Assembly (NCBI RefSeq): GCF_022132145.1
Contig: NZ_JAJISP010000002.1
Location: 620,001 to 684,000, forward strand
DNA from: Pseudomonas sp. MMS21 TM103
Lineage (GTDB): Bacteria > Pseudomonadota > Gammaproteobacteria > Pseudomonadales > Pseudomonadaceae
Direction of reading: 5' to 3'
Length of the DNA: 64,000 bases
Made by a program: the position numbers and the translations under genes. This document shows positions 1 to 8,393 of the stretch, piece by piece; position 1 is the stretch's first letter; every line of letters starts with the position of its first letter. The notes below the pieces were generated by a model, which was not told where the DNA came from, did not search any database, and saw only the letters and a program-made list of their open reading frames with translations.

Positions 1-60
1 GCTGTGGCGAGCTGAAGGAGGGACGTTCACCCGCAAGCGTGCGCCCATAGCGGACGCACA

Positions 61-92
61 TAAAAAACCCCCAGGTATCGCTACCTGAGGGC
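61..92 (-). terminator. Rho-independent terminator of the tRNA-Val-Asp-Asp operon
   Basis: On the minus strand a GC-rich stem (caggta/tacctg extended by three more pairs) is followed by six consecutive T residues. It lies 9 bases after the 3' end of the last tRNA-Asp, so it probably ends that operon. Confidence 0.75.
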
Positions 93-100
93 TTCGTATA

Positions 101-177
101 TGGCGCAGCGGACGGGACTCGAACCCGCGACCCCCGGCGTGACAGGCCGGTATTCTAACCGACTGAACTACCGCTGC
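101..177 (-). tRNA. tRNA-Asp (GUC)
   Basis: A 77-nt cloverleaf on the minus strand. The acceptor stem GCAGCGG pairs with CCGCTGC, followed by discriminator G and an encoded CCA. The anticodon loop reads CTGTCAC, giving GTC for Asp. The T arm is GGTTCGAGTCC. It is the last gene of a Val-Asp-Asp operon and is identical to the copies at 278-354 and 42631-42707. Confidence 0.97.
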
Positions 178-221
178 GTGTCGGATGGGCTTGCGCCCAA
201 AGAACTCTTGCTTCATCGGGA

Positions 222-244
222 AGAACGGCTGTACTAGCCGTTCT
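222..244. repeat. Perfect inverted repeat between the two tRNA-Asp genes
   Basis: A 9-bp stem (agaacggct/agccgttct) with a 5-base loop lies in the spacer between the two tRNA-Asp copies. There is no T tract, so an RNA-processing hairpin in the tRNA precursor is more likely than a terminator. That role is inference. Confidence 0.5.
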
Positions 245-277
245 GCCTCATGCCAAGCGAACCTGGCATGGAAAATA

Positions 278-354
278 TGGCGCAGCGGACGGGACTCGAA
301 CCCGCGACCCCCGGCGTGACAGGCCGGTATTCTAACCGACTGAACTACCGCTGC
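278..354 (-). tRNA. tRNA-Asp (GUC)
   Basis: Second tRNA-Asp, 77 nt on the minus strand, identical in sequence to 101-177, with anticodon GTC and encoded CCA. It lies between tRNA-Val (390-465) and the other tRNA-Asp in one operon. Confidence 0.97.
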
Positions 355-389
355 GCGTCGGTCGGACTTTCGTCCGAATTCACAAAGAG

Positions 390-465
390 TGGTGGGTGAT
401 GACGGGATCGAACCGCCGACCCGCTGCTTGTAAGGCAGCTGCTCTCCCAGCTGAGCTAATCACCC
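390..465 (-). tRNA. tRNA-Val (UAC)
   Basis: A 76-nt cloverleaf on the minus strand. The acceptor GGGTGAT pairs with ATCACCC, then A and CCA. The anticodon loop CTTACAA gives TAC for Val. It is the first gene of the Val-Asp-Asp operon and has a second copy at 42728-42803. Confidence 0.97.
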
Positions 466-484
466 TTCGCTTTGTGAGGCGCGC

Positions 485-513
485 AATTTACGGGTGAGAC
501 GGACCTAAGTCAA
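485..513 (-). promoter_or_regulatory. Sigma-70 promoter of the tRNA-Val-Asp-Asp operon
   Basis: Read on the minus strand there is a -35 box TTGACT, a 17-bp spacer and a -10 box TAAATT. A GC-rich discriminator (GCGCGCC) follows, as is typical of growth-rate and stringently controlled stable-RNA promoters. The tRNA-Val 5' end lies about 20 bases further on. Confidence 0.75.
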
Positions 514-613
514 TACTCTGCTTAAAGTTTTTCTGAAAATGCAGAAAATATCGCGACACTGCCCAAGGCCATCAGCCACGCGCCATTCCCTGGCGCGGGA
601 TAGAAACACCGCT

Positions 614-1144
614 CTATTGCGCCACGCTCAAGGTCAACCTTGCCGCCACGCGATTGCCCTCAGCCCGGTCCAGCCCGGCCTCGACGATCCGCACGCCCTG
701 CTGCTCCAGCCGGCTGAACCAACGCAGTAACTGGTCGAATGGCGCCGACTGCACACTGACCTGCAGCGAACCGTCGCTGTCGCTGTCCAGTCGCTCGATG
801 ACCAACCCCTGCTCGGCGGCGCTGGCGGTAACCAGCCCCTGCAAGCGTGCCGGATCGAGACTGACCTGGGGCTTGCTCATCAGGCTGCGCGCCAACGGCG
901 CCTGGGCCTGCAGGTAGGCATGCAGGGCACGCTCCTGCTCAAAGGCGCTGCGTGCCGCGCTCACCCCTTGGCGCGCCGGCTGCCAGAGCATCAGATACAA
1001 CAGCGCCAGCAGCACAAACAGCGCCAGCAGCCCCAGGGCCAGACGCTCGCGGGCCTGCAGGGCACGCCAACGCTGCAACACCAGCGAGCCTTGCAGCTGC
1101 GCCGCAGAGGGTTTCATCCACTCGTTCAAACGACCCATGCTCAT
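614..1144 (-). CDS. gspM: Type II secretion protein M (GspM/XcpZ)
   Basis: Inner-membrane assembly-platform protein of the type II secretion system, working with GspL to link the cytoplasmic ATPase to the pseudopilus. The 176-aa product has a short cytoplasmic N-terminus, one hydrophobic segment at about residues 33-53, then a periplasmic domain, matching GspM in size and topology. The ATG overlaps the gspL stop by 4 bp (ATGA), so it is translationally coupled as the last gene of the gspEFGHIJKLM operon. Divergent in sequence, as GspM usually is; position and topology support the call. Confidence 0.9.
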   Translation of the reverse strand: MSMGRLNEWMKPSAAQLQGSLVLQRWRALQARERLALGLLALFVLLALLYLMLWQPARQGVSAARSAFEQERALHAYLQAQAPLARSLMSKPQVSLDPARLQGLVTASAAEQGLVIERLDSDSDGSLQVSVQSAPFDQLLRWFSRLEQQGVRIVEAGLDRAEGNRVAARLTLSVAQ

Positions 1145-2277
1145 CCTCCGATTACCAGACGGGCGCTGACCCCTGCCCCTTCGCGACTGGCCGACCCCAG
1201 CTGCACCGCCAAGCCGGCTTCCTGCAGACGCTCACGCAGTCGCTCGAGTTCGGCAAACCCCGGCGCCTGAATCTGCATGGCCAGATCACCCCGCACCTCG
1301 CTGAAATCCACCTGTTGAACCAGGATCTGCGTGCCCTCCGCGCTCAGCGCCTGATTCATCTGCGTGAGCAGACCGAGCAAGCGCCCCTGAGCGCTGGCCC
1401 CGCCCACCGCCAGGTGCTGATCCAGCTGGGCACGCAGGTTGACCAACTTGTGGTCGTCGGGGAACAGCTCTCTATAGAGCGCCGCGCTGGCCTCGGCGTA
1501 GGTCTGCGCCTGATCCTGCAACTGCCAGCCCTGGGCCAGATTGAAGCCCCACTGCAACACCAGCCACAGGCCGACCAGCCCCAGCAGCGGACGCCAGCGC
1601 TGCCAGTGGCCACGGCTCTGCTGCGCGGCAAATTCGCCCTGGGCCAGATTGCTGCTGACCACCTGAGCGGCCAGCCAGGCATGGCCATCGACCACCTCGG
1701 CAGCCTCATCCAGCGACTCCAGCCCCGTCGGCTTGGCGCTTCGATAGAAGATATGCGGATGCGCGCAGCCGGCGGCCAGCGCCGGCCAATCCTCGCCCGC
1801 CAGCGCCAGACGGGCCACTCCTTCGCCGCCGAGCAACCAGCGCGAGTCCAGGTGCAGCAGCTGGGTGCCCTGACGCGGCAGCAGATCGGCATCCACGGCA
1901 ATCGTGCGTGGCGGCGTTGTGCACAGCGCCAGCCAGCTTGCCAACCAGTCGCGGCGCACGGCAAACACCCGATGACGGCCGTCCTCGAGCCGCTCACCCA
2001 GGGCCAGGTGCAACTGCTCGATATCCTCGGCGAGCAACTCTTCCACCGCGAACGGCAGAGCCTGGCGCAACCAGCGGGCCTTCTGCGTCGGCAGGTTCAC
2101 CGCACAGGCGGTGACCGCCTCGACCGGCAAGACCAGGGTCCAGGCAGCGCCCGCCCCAGCCACCGCTTCGGCAAACGGCAGGCACTGGCTGTCACCCTCA
2201 TACACTCGCTGCACCGGCAACGCCGCCAGGGCGCCGGCACAGGCCGCAGGCGGCAGAAATACATACAACTGATTCAT
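1141..2277 (-). CDS. gspL: Type II secretion protein L (GspL/XcpY)
   Basis: Inner-membrane platform protein whose cytoplasmic actin-like domain docks the ATPase GspE. The product is 378 aa: a cytoplasmic domain to about residue 225, a single membrane segment at about 230-248 (rich in L, V and G), then a ferredoxin-like periplasmic domain. The start overlaps the gspK stop by 4 bp and the stop overlaps the gspM start by 4 bp. Order and length fit P. aeruginosa XcpY-type proteins. Confidence 0.93.
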   Translation of the reverse strand: MNQLYVFLPPAACAGALAALPVQRVYEGDSQCLPFAEAVAGAGAAWTLVLPVEAVTACAVNLPTQKARWLRQALPFAVEELLAEDIEQLHLALGERLEDGRHRVFAVRRDWLASWLALCTTPPRTIAVDADLLPRQGTQLLHLDSRWLLGGEGVARLALAGEDWPALAAGCAHPHIFYRSAKPTGLESLDEAAEVVDGHAWLAAQVVSSNLAQGEFAAQQSRGHWQRWRPLLGLVGLWLVLQWGFNLAQGWQLQDQAQTYAEASAALYRELFPDDHKLVNLRAQLDQHLAVGGASAQGRLLGLLTQMNQALSAEGTQILVQQVDFSEVRGDLAMQIQAPGFAELERLRERLQEAGLAVQLGSASREGAGVSARLVIGG

Positions 2278-3239
2278 TGCTCGACTTCCTCGACGGGTGC
2301 AGGCGCAACACCGCTCTGCCCCAGATCACGGGCCAGCACATACAAGCTGCCATCGCTGGCACGCTGCAGGGTGCTGCGTAAAACCTGACGGCGATCACCG
2401 ACGCTGACCTCGCTGATCACCTGAAAATACTGGCTGCCCACGGCCAGCCTCTGGCCCTGTACTTGCAACCTGGGCAATTGCGCGAGAAAACTCGGCAGAT
2501 CGGCATACCCCTGCCCCGCGCGCCGGACCACCAGATCCTCGGCCGTACTCAGCGGCAAGCCCTCGACCAGGCTCGCCAGCACCCGAGCACTGGCGGTATT
2601 GACGTTGAGGGTCGCATCCGCGGGCAAGGCACTGACCCAGGGCAACAGGCGCCGGTAATCGACTTCAGTCATCTCCAGCAGCAGGCGCAACTCGGACACA
2701 TCGGCCAGCGCACGATTGGCCGCGCGGTAGGCCGGCTCTGCCAGCAGGTACTGATTATCCTCGGCGCCATAGCCACCACTCGACTCCTGATCGGCGTCCA
2801 ACCAGTCGAGCAAGCGCTCGGCATAGGGCGCCTCGATCTGCAGACCGGAGAGCAGACGACGAAACTGCGCGACTGCCGCGTCGTTGGGCGCCCCCTGGTC
2901 TACCAGGCTATTGAGATTGAAACGCCCCGTCGGATCATTGATATGCACTCGCAACTCACCGCCCTCGTCCAGGGCGAACGGCGTCAGCGCCTGCGCCCAG
3001 GGTTCCTCCAGATGATCCACCGGCGCACGCGGATCACCCTGCAGCAGGTCACGCCGCAACAGCGCCTTGGCCAGGGTTTCGCCACCCAGCGCGTATTGCC
3101 AGGCCTGACGCACATGCAATTGATTGGCGCTGCTGCGAATCGACAGTTGCTGGCGGGCGATTATGCCGGCGCAGACCACCGTCACCACCGCCACCACCAG
3201 CATCACGGTGATCAGCGCCACCCCGCGCTGCGCTTTCAT
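2274..3239 (-). CDS. gspK: Type II secretion minor pseudopilin GspK (XcpX)
   Basis: Tip pseudopilin of the secretion pseudopilus, 321 aa. It starts with a short prepilin leader MKAQRG followed by VALITVML and a hydrophobic helix, so prepilin peptidase should cut after Gly6. It has no Glu at position +5 of the mature protein, which is usual for GspK. The large alpha-helical insertion explains its length relative to other pseudopilins. It is coupled by 4-bp overlaps to gspJ upstream and gspL downstream. Confidence 0.95.
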   Translation of the reverse strand: MKAQRGVALITVMLVVAVVTVVCAGIIARQQLSIRSSANQLHVRQAWQYALGGETLAKALLRRDLLQGDPRAPVDHLEEPWAQALTPFALDEGGELRVHINDPTGRFNLNSLVDQGAPNDAAVAQFRRLLSGLQIEAPYAERLLDWLDADQESSGGYGAEDNQYLLAEPAYRAANRALADVSELRLLLEMTEVDYRRLLPWVSALPADATLNVNTASARVLASLVEGLPLSTAEDLVVRRAGQGYADLPSFLAQLPRLQVQGQRLAVGSQYFQVISEVSVGDRRQVLRSTLQRASDGSLYVLARDLGQSGVAPAPVEEVEQ

Positions 3240-3913
3240 GGTTCGGGCACCTCATCCGGTTGTTGCGCCTCGCCCGACTGATCCGCCTGCGCCGCGCCCT
3301 CGGGCAGCGCATCGGTCAAGCGCAATAGGCGCCGCAACTCGCCATAACGCCGGTGTTCGAGCACCAGCTCGAGTGCCTGGGGCAAGGTGCTCAAACGTTC
3401 TTCTCCACTGGCCGCAGGAGGCGGCCAGCTGCTTTGCCAGTTGCCGTCGCCATCCAGATAACTCAAATGGATGGCTGTCACCCCGTCCAGCGCCTGCTGC
3501 ACCTGGGGTTGGCTGTCCTGAGCCTGGTCGAGCACCTTCCAGTACAGCCGCTGCCACTGCTCGCCGCTCAGCTGCCAGCGCACCCGCTGCACCTCGGCGC
3601 GCGCCAGGCCGAGCGGATTGCGCCAGCCGGCGCGGCTCAGCTCAACCCCGGCGTCATCGCCCTCCTCGCCGAGCAGGGCCGGACGCGGCTCACCAAAGGG
3701 ATCGCGCACCGGGCGTGCGCTCACCTGCAGCAGGTCGCGCTCGAAGGCCGCGATGGCACGCACCAGCTCGCGCAACTGGTGTTCGTGCTCGCGCGTACTG
3801 GAGTCGGTCTGCAGCACGCTGTCGAGCATGCGATAGGTGGCCAAGCCGAGCAGGGCGAACAGGGCGATGGCAATCAGCAATTCGAGCAGGGTGAAACCGC
3901 GTGCGCGCCTCAT
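3236..3913 (-). CDS. gspJ: Type II secretion minor pseudopilin GspJ (XcpW)
   Basis: Minor pseudopilin of the GspIJK tip complex, 225 aa. I place the start at 3913, giving MRRARG then FTLLELLIAI: a type IV prepilin leader with cleavage after Gly6 and Glu at +5. The open frame extends upstream to 4006, but that part would lie inside gspI and would bury the leader. The chosen ATG overlaps the gspI stop by 4 bp, matching the coupling seen through the rest of the operon. Confidence 0.94.
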   Translation of the reverse strand: MRRARGFTLLELLIAIALFALLGLATYRMLDSVLQTDSSTREHEHQLRELVRAIAAFERDLLQVSARPVRDPFGEPRPALLGEEGDDAGVELSRAGWRNPLGLARAEVQRVRWQLSGEQWQRLYWKVLDQAQDSQPQVQQALDGVTAIHLSYLDGDGNWQSSWPPPAASGEERLSTLPQALELVLEHRRYGELRRLLRLTDALPEGAAQADQSGEAQQPDEVPEP

Positions 3914-4302
3914 CGGCCATCCTCGAGAAAACCGCTGAGGCTGACCACCGCGCGCTCGCGCGGGTCGCCCGCCAGACTGCCGCTGTCCAGGCGCGGCGCC
4001 ACCCACAGGGTGACCCGGCGCATGCTCGGTTCACTGGTCGCCTGGATCTCGCTCTGCCATTGCCAGCGCCGCCCGGCGAATGTCAGCTCGCCCTGATCGC
4101 GGCCATCACCGGGCAGCGTTTCGGCCAACTGCAGCTCGCTCAAGCGATTATCGGCGATCCACATCGCCAGGGTCTTGTCCTCCAGGCGCGAGGCGGTTTG
4201 CAAGCTGCGCGCGCTGGCCGTCAGCACGCTGGCAGCGACCACGGCGAAGATCGCCAGGGCAACCAGCACTTCGAGCAGGGTGAAACCACGGCAGCACCTC
4301 AT
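3910..4302 (-). CDS. gspI: Type II secretion minor pseudopilin GspI (XcpV)
   Basis: Minor pseudopilin thought to nucleate the tip complex, 130 aa. The N-terminus MRCCRG/FTLLEVLVAL is a canonical prepilin peptidase site with Glu at +5, followed by one hydrophobic helix. It overlaps gspH and gspJ by 4 bp each. The two Cys residues in the leader are removed on processing and have no obvious role. Confidence 0.94.
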   Translation of the reverse strand: MRCCRGFTLLEVLVALAIFAVVAASVLTASARSLQTASRLEDKTLAMWIADNRLSELQLAETLPGDGRDQGELTFAGRRWQWQSEIQATSEPSMRRVTLWVAPRLDSGSLAGDPRERAVVSLSGFLEDGR

Positions 4303-4859
4303 CCGCGCCGCCCCGCCCGGCCGTCATCCTCGACCTCGACCGTGGGCAAGCGGAAGCCATCGCTGGACAACAGCAAACGCAAACCGTCCTTGCGTCGTTC
4401 GTTCAGGCGCAAGCGAAAGGGGCTGAGTTCGCCGCTGGAGAGCAGCAGCAATTGCGGTACGGGATCGCCCGCAGCGCGCGACTCGGCCGCCGGCTGCGGC
4501 AATTGCAGCGCCTCGCCCTCCAGCTCGACGCTCAACTCGGCCCAGGCGGGCAAACGATGCGACTCATCGTCCAGTGCCTGCCAGCGCGCGGCCAGCGGAT
4601 CGTAACGCAGCACCCGATAGCCATCGGCGTGCAACAGCAAGCCGTATTCGCGGTTGTCCAGCACCGCTTCTTCGGCCAGCACACCAATCAACCCGGCCAA
4701 CCGCTCGGCCTCGTTACGCAATTCGCGGGCCGGGCCGGCGATGCCGGTACTGAGCACGGCCAAACCGATCAGGCTGCCGAGAATCACGATAACCACCAGC
4801 AGCTCGACCAGGGTAAAGCCCTGGCCTGGTCTGGACGCGCCAATGCGCCGGGCACGCAT
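4299..4859 (-). CDS. gspH: Type II secretion minor pseudopilin GspH (XcpU)
   Basis: Minor pseudopilin, 186 aa. The leader MRARRIGASRPGQG is followed by FTLVELLVVIVILG, giving cleavage after Gly14 and Glu at +5. It lies 17 bp after the gspG stop and overlaps gspI by 4 bp. Length and the beta-rich C-terminal part fit GspH/XcpU. Confidence 0.93.
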   Translation of the reverse strand: MRARRIGASRPGQGFTLVELLVVIVILGSLIGLAVLSTGIAGPARELRNEAERLAGLIGVLAEEAVLDNREYGLLLHADGYRVLRYDPLAARWQALDDESHRLPAWAELSVELEGEALQLPQPAAESRAAGDPVPQLLLLSSGELSPFRLRLNERRKDGLRLLLSSDGFRLPTVEVEDDGRAGRRG

Positions 4860-4876
4860 GGTTCAGTCGAGCCTCA

Positions 4877-5344
4877 TCAGAGATCCCAGTTGCCGATATC
4901 GGCATCCAGCTCGCTACCGCCCTGCTTGCCGTCGGCGCCCAGCGAATAGAGGTCGAACGCCCCCTGGGTGCCGGGTGCCAGGTATTGATAGGCAGTGCCC
5001 CACGGATCCACGGGCAGGCGCTTGAGGTAGCCGTCACGGTTCCAGTTCTTCGCCGGCGGGTTGCCGGAGGGCTTGTCCACCAACGCCTCCAGCCCCTGCT
5101 GGGTGCTTGGGTAGGCGTAGTTGTCCAGTTTGTACATGTCCAGCGCGGCGGCCACCGCCTTGATGTCGCCCCTGGCCACCGTGACCTTGGCCTGATCCGG
5201 CCGGCTCATGATCTGCGGCACCACCAGGGCGGCGAGAATGCCGAGGATGACCACCACCACCATTATTTCGATCAGGGTGAAACCCGTTTGACGCTTAGCG
5301 GACCGTCGCAAAGCTACCTGCGTTGCCGATCCTGCGTTAGTCAT
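4877..5344 (-). CDS. gspG: Type II secretion major pseudopilin GspG (XcpT)
   Basis: Major subunit of the periplasmic pseudopilus. The mature part begins FTLIEIMVVVVILGILAALV (Glu at +5) and ends in the conserved LYSLGADGKQGG calcium-binding region. I choose the ATG at 5344, which gives a 21-residue leader ending KRQTG. The open frame continues to 5446, but no better start is visible. The start codon lies within an interspersed repeat at about 5298-5422, so most of the leader is encoded by repeat sequence. XcpT of P. aeruginosa, as I recall it, has a leader of only about 8 residues, so the long leader here is unusual. The exact start is uncertain. Confidence 0.9.
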   Translation of the reverse strand: MTNAGSATQVALRRSAKRQTGFTLIEIMVVVVILGILAALVVPQIMSRPDQAKVTVARGDIKAVAAALDMYKLDNYAYPSTQQGLEALVDKPSGNPPAKNWNRDGYLKRLPVDPWGTAYQYLAPGTQGAFDLYSLGADGKQGGSELDADIGNWDL

Positions 5345-5422
5345 GCTCTCAGAATGCTCATTTACAACACGTAAACTGCGCTTCTTCGAGCATTCCTGCC
5401 TTGTCTCGACTGCCTCGCCTAC
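5298..5422 (-). repeat. Interspersed palindromic repeat (copy A) at the gspF-gspG junction
   Basis: About 125 bp that shares an ordered set of blocks with the element at 32822-32932: GCAGT, CAAGGC, a GCG-AGT core, TAC, ATGA, GAG, then AACGCAG and AGCGC/AACGC. A 7-bp inverted repeat (5353-5359 and 5388-5394) flanks the core. It fills the gap between gspF and gspG, whereas most other junctions in this operon overlap or nearly abut. The start codon of gspG is inside it. Boundaries are approximate. Confidence 0.6.
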
Positions 5423-5450
5423 GCTTTTCAACAATCCGCTATTCACCTAT

Positions 5451-6668
5451 TTACCCCACCAACTGATTGAGAGACAGAATCGGCAGCAGGATGGCCAGCA
5501 CTATGACCAGCACCACCGCGCCCATAAACACCAACATGAAAGGCTCGAACAACCCGACCAGCAGCGCCACCTGGGCGCCCAGGTCGTTTTCCTGATTGCG
5601 CGCCGTACGCGCGAGCATCTGGTCCAGCTCGCCGGAGCGCTCGCCGCTGGCGATCATGTGCAGCATCATCGGCGGAAATTGCCCGCTGGCCTCCAGCGCA
5701 CGAGTCAAGCTACCGCCTTCACGGACCTTTTGCGCAGCCACCACCACCTGCGCGCGGATCACCCGATTGACTATGACCTCGGCGCCGATGCCCAGCGCCT
5801 CCACCAAGGGCACGCCACTGCGGGTGAGAATGGCCAGGGTCGAGGCGAAACGGGCGCAGTCAGTGGCGCGAATCAGGCCGCCTAGCAAAGGTACGCGCAA
5901 CAGAAAGCGGTGCCAGCGCAGCCTCACTGCCTCGTCGCGCAAGGCGAAGCGCAGGGCGAAAAAACCCAGCACGGCGAGAATCAGAGCCAGCCAGCCCCAG
6001 CCCTTGACCCACTCACTGGCGACGATCAAGCCGCGCGTCAGCGCCGGCAAGGTCTGCCCGGAGTCGACGAACACCCGCACGATGTCCGGCACCACGTAGC
6101 CAAGCAAAAAGCCGACGATCAGCAGCGAGGCGCACATCAGGATCAGCGGATAGAGCAGCGCCAGCTGGATCTTCTGCCGCGACTGCTGGCGCTGCTCGGT
6201 GTAATCGGCCAGCTGTTCCAGCACCGGACCGAGGTGCCCGGCATGCTCGCCGGCCGCCACGGTAGCCCGGTATAGCTCGGGAAAGGCCGCGGGAAATTCC
6301 TTCAGACTGCTGGCCAGGCCATGGCCCTCCAGCACCCGCGCACGCACCGCCAGCAGCATGCCCTGGATCCGCGGGACGCGGGCCTGGGCCGCCGCCGCGC
6401 GCAGCGCTTCCTCGATCGGCAGCGCGGCCTGGATCAGGGTCGCCAGCTGGCGAGTGAGCAAGGCCAGGTCGCGCGCCGACAGCCCGCGCGCCAGACTGAA
6501 ATGCCCGCCACCAGGGGCCTGCTCACGGGTGCGCGTGGCCTGGACATCCAGCGGCGCCAGCTGCCGCTCACGGAGGATCTGCCGTACCTGGCGGGCACTG
6601 TCGGCCTCCAGCACGCCTTTCAGCTGGCGACCATTGCCATCGAGGGCGAGGTATTCGAATGCGGCCAA
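5451..6668 (-). CDS. gspF: Type II secretion inner-membrane protein GspF (XcpS)
   Basis: Polytopic platform protein at the centre of the inner-membrane complex, 405 aa. It has two T2SSF repeats (roughly residues 70-195 and 275-395) and three hydrophobic segments, the last at the C-terminus. The start is TTG at 6668, giving MAAFEYLALD as in XcpS. The codon is preceded by a strong AGGAGGAG about 6 bases upstream, which lies within the 3' end of gspE, so the unusual start is well supported. A 106-bp gap holding a repeat element separates it from gspG. Confidence 0.95.
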   Translation of the reverse strand: MAAFEYLALDGNGRQLKGVLEADSARQVRQILRERQLAPLDVQATRTREQAPGGGHFSLARGLSARDLALLTRQLATLIQAALPIEEALRAAAAQARVPRIQGMLLAVRARVLEGHGLASSLKEFPAAFPELYRATVAAGEHAGHLGPVLEQLADYTEQRQQSRQKIQLALLYPLILMCASLLIVGFLLGYVVPDIVRVFVDSGQTLPALTRGLIVASEWVKGWGWLALILAVLGFFALRFALRDEAVRLRWHRFLLRVPLLGGLIRATDCARFASTLAILTRSGVPLVEALGIGAEVIVNRVIRAQVVVAAQKVREGGSLTRALEASGQFPPMMLHMIASGERSGELDQMLARTARNQENDLGAQVALLVGLFEPFMLVFMGAVVLVIVLAILLPILSLNQLVG

Positions 6669-6671
6669 GCG

Positions 6672-8159
6672 CTACTCCTCCTGGGTCACGCGCAGCACTT
6701 CTTCCAGGCTGGTCAGCCCTTCCAACACCTTGCGCCGACCGTCCTCGCGAATGCTCGGGCCGAGGGTTCGCGCGTGACGGAGCATGTCCTGCTCGGCGGC
6801 GGCGTTATGGATCAGGGTGCGCAGGTGATCGTCGAACATCACCAACTCGTAAATCCCGGTACGGCCACGGTAGCCCTGCTCATGGCACTCGCTGCAGCCG
6901 CGCGGGTGATACAGGGTCGGCGGCGCTGCGGGCGCGACGCCAAGCAGTGCGCACTCGGCGGCATCGGCCTGGTAGGCCGCCTTGCAGTGCGGGCAGAGCA
7001 CCCGCACCAGGCGCTGGGCCAGCACGCCGAGCAGGGAGGAAGACAACAGGAACGGTTCGACGCCCATGTCCACCAGCCGCGTGATGGCGCCGATGGCGCT
7101 GTTGGTATGCAGGGTGGAGAGCACCAGATGACCGGTCAGGGAGGCCTGCACGGCGATCTCGGCGGTGTCCTTGTCGCGGATTTCGCCAACCATCACCACG
7201 TCCGGGTCCTGGCGCAGGATGGCGCGCAGACCACGGGCGAAGGTCATGTCGACCTTGGGGTTGACCTGAGTCTGGCCGATACCCTCGAGGTGATATTCGA
7301 TCGGGTCCTCCACCGTGAGGATATTGCGCGTGCGGTCGTTGAGGCTGACCAGGCTGGCGTACAGCGTGGTGGTCTTGCCGGAACCTGTGGGACCGGTGAC
7401 CAGCAGGATGCCATGGGGCTTGCGCACCGCCTCCTCCATCAGCCGGCGATCGCGCGCGCTCATGCCCAGATGCTGCAGATTGAGGCGTCCAGCCTGCTTG
7501 TCGAGCAGGCGCAGCACCACCCGTTCGCCATTGGCCGAGGGCAGCGTGGAGACGCGGATATCCACCTCGCGGCCGCCGACCTTGAGGGAGATGCGTCCGT
7601 CCTGGGGCACGCGCTTCTCGGCGATATCCAGGCGCGCCATGACCTTGATCCGCGACACCAGCAGCCCCGCCAGCTCGCGCTTGGGCTCGAGCACCTCACG
7701 GAGGATGCCATCCACGCGAAAACGCACCACCAGGCGTTTCTCGAAGGTTTCCAGGTGGATATCCGAGGCGTTTTCCTTGATCGCTTCGCCGAGGATGGCG
7801 TTGATCAGGCGGATGATCGGGGCATCGTCTTCCTGCTCCAAGAGGTCTTCGATTTGCGGCACCTGCTCGGCCAAAGCCGCCAGATCGAGACTGCCGCCGA
7901 GCCCCTCGGCCAGCTGCATGGCCCCGGCTTCGTGCTGGTACGCCTTGGCCAGGGCCTGCTCGAAAGCTTGCGCGCCGAGCGCCAGCAGCGGCAGTCGCTG
8001 GCCAAGGAAACGCTGCGCCTCGGCCAGCGCCACCAACTCGACCGCGGGCCTGTAAGCCAGACAGGGCGTCGGCTCGGCAGCCAGCAGCACCACCCCGTGA
8101 CGCTTGGCGAAACTGAAAGGCAAACGGCGCAAGGGTTGTTCAGTGAGTAAAACGCTCAT
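6672..8159 (-). CDS. gspE: Type II secretion ATPase GspE (XcpR)
   Basis: Cytoplasmic hexameric ATPase powering pseudopilus extension, 495 aa. Visible motifs are the Walker [10 protein letters not shown], the Asp box TVEDPIEY, the Walker B region [12 protein letters not shown], the His box [10 protein letters not shown], and a four-Cys zinc site made of LCPHC and GCSEC near the C-terminus. The N-terminal domain binds GspL. It is the first gene of the minus-strand operon and is divergent from gspC, as in the P. aeruginosa xcp cluster. Confidence 0.97.
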   Translation of the reverse strand: MSVLLTEQPLRRLPFSFAKRHGVVLLAAEPTPCLAYRPAVELVALAEAQRFLGQRLPLLALGAQAFEQALAKAYQHEAGAMQLAEGLGGSLDLAALAEQVPQIEDLLEQEDDAPIIRLINAILGEAIKENASDIHLETFEKRLVVRFRVDGILREVLEPKRELAGLLVSRIKVMARLDIAEKRVPQDGRISLKVGGREVDIRVSTLPSANGERVVLRLLDKQAGRLNLQHLGMSARDRRLMEEAVRKPHGILLVTGPTGSGKTTTLYASLVSLNDRTRNILTVEDPIEYHLEGIGQTQVNPKVDMTFARGLRAILRQDPDVVMVGEIRDKDTAEIAVQASLTGHLVLSTLHTNSAIGAITRLVDMGVEPFLLSSSLLGVLAQRLVRVLCPHCKAAYQADAAECALLGVAPAAPPTLYHPRGCSECHEQGYRGRTGIYELVMFDDHLRTLIHNAAAEQDMLRHARTLGPSIREDGRRKVLEGLTSLEEVLRVTQEE

Positions 8160-8228
8160 CCTGGAAATGCCTTGAATCTGTTACGTGGGGTAAGCATCAA
8201 GGCCTAATGCTGGCCCACGCTGATATTG

Positions 8229-8247
8229 GTTAATGATTATTATTATG
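8229..8247. promoter_or_regulatory. Candidate Fur box in the gspE/gspC divergent intergenic region
   Basis: The 19-mer gttaatgattattattatg matches 15 of 19 positions of the classical Fur consensus GATAATGATAATCATTATC, including the core AATGAT and ATTAT. It sits about 70 bp upstream of the gspE start and about 147 bp upstream of the proposed gspC start. The 213-bp region is otherwise GC-rich. AT-rich promoter sequence could match by chance, so this is a candidate only. Confidence 0.4.
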
Positions 8248-8393
8248 TGCTGCGAGACTCGAGCACGGGGCCATCTTTAGCACATCATGCACGTCGACAC
8301 ACCACCCTGACGGGTGACTGAAAAATCCTCGTCAACTGACTATGATCGGCGCGCGAACCCTGCCGCACACCCTTGATCCCTGGAGTGACGCCC

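Noticed and set aside
952..2388. Long plus-strand open frame (478 codons) opposite gspL/gspK
   Set aside because: It is a shadow of the GC-rich codon bias of the gsp genes; the minus-strand frames carry clear type II secretion motifs and the plus frame has no family-like sequence.
6321..8150. 609-codon plus-strand frame opposite gspE/gspF
   Set aside because: Low-complexity Q/H/R-rich translation typical of an antisense frame; gspE on the other strand has all ATPase motifs.
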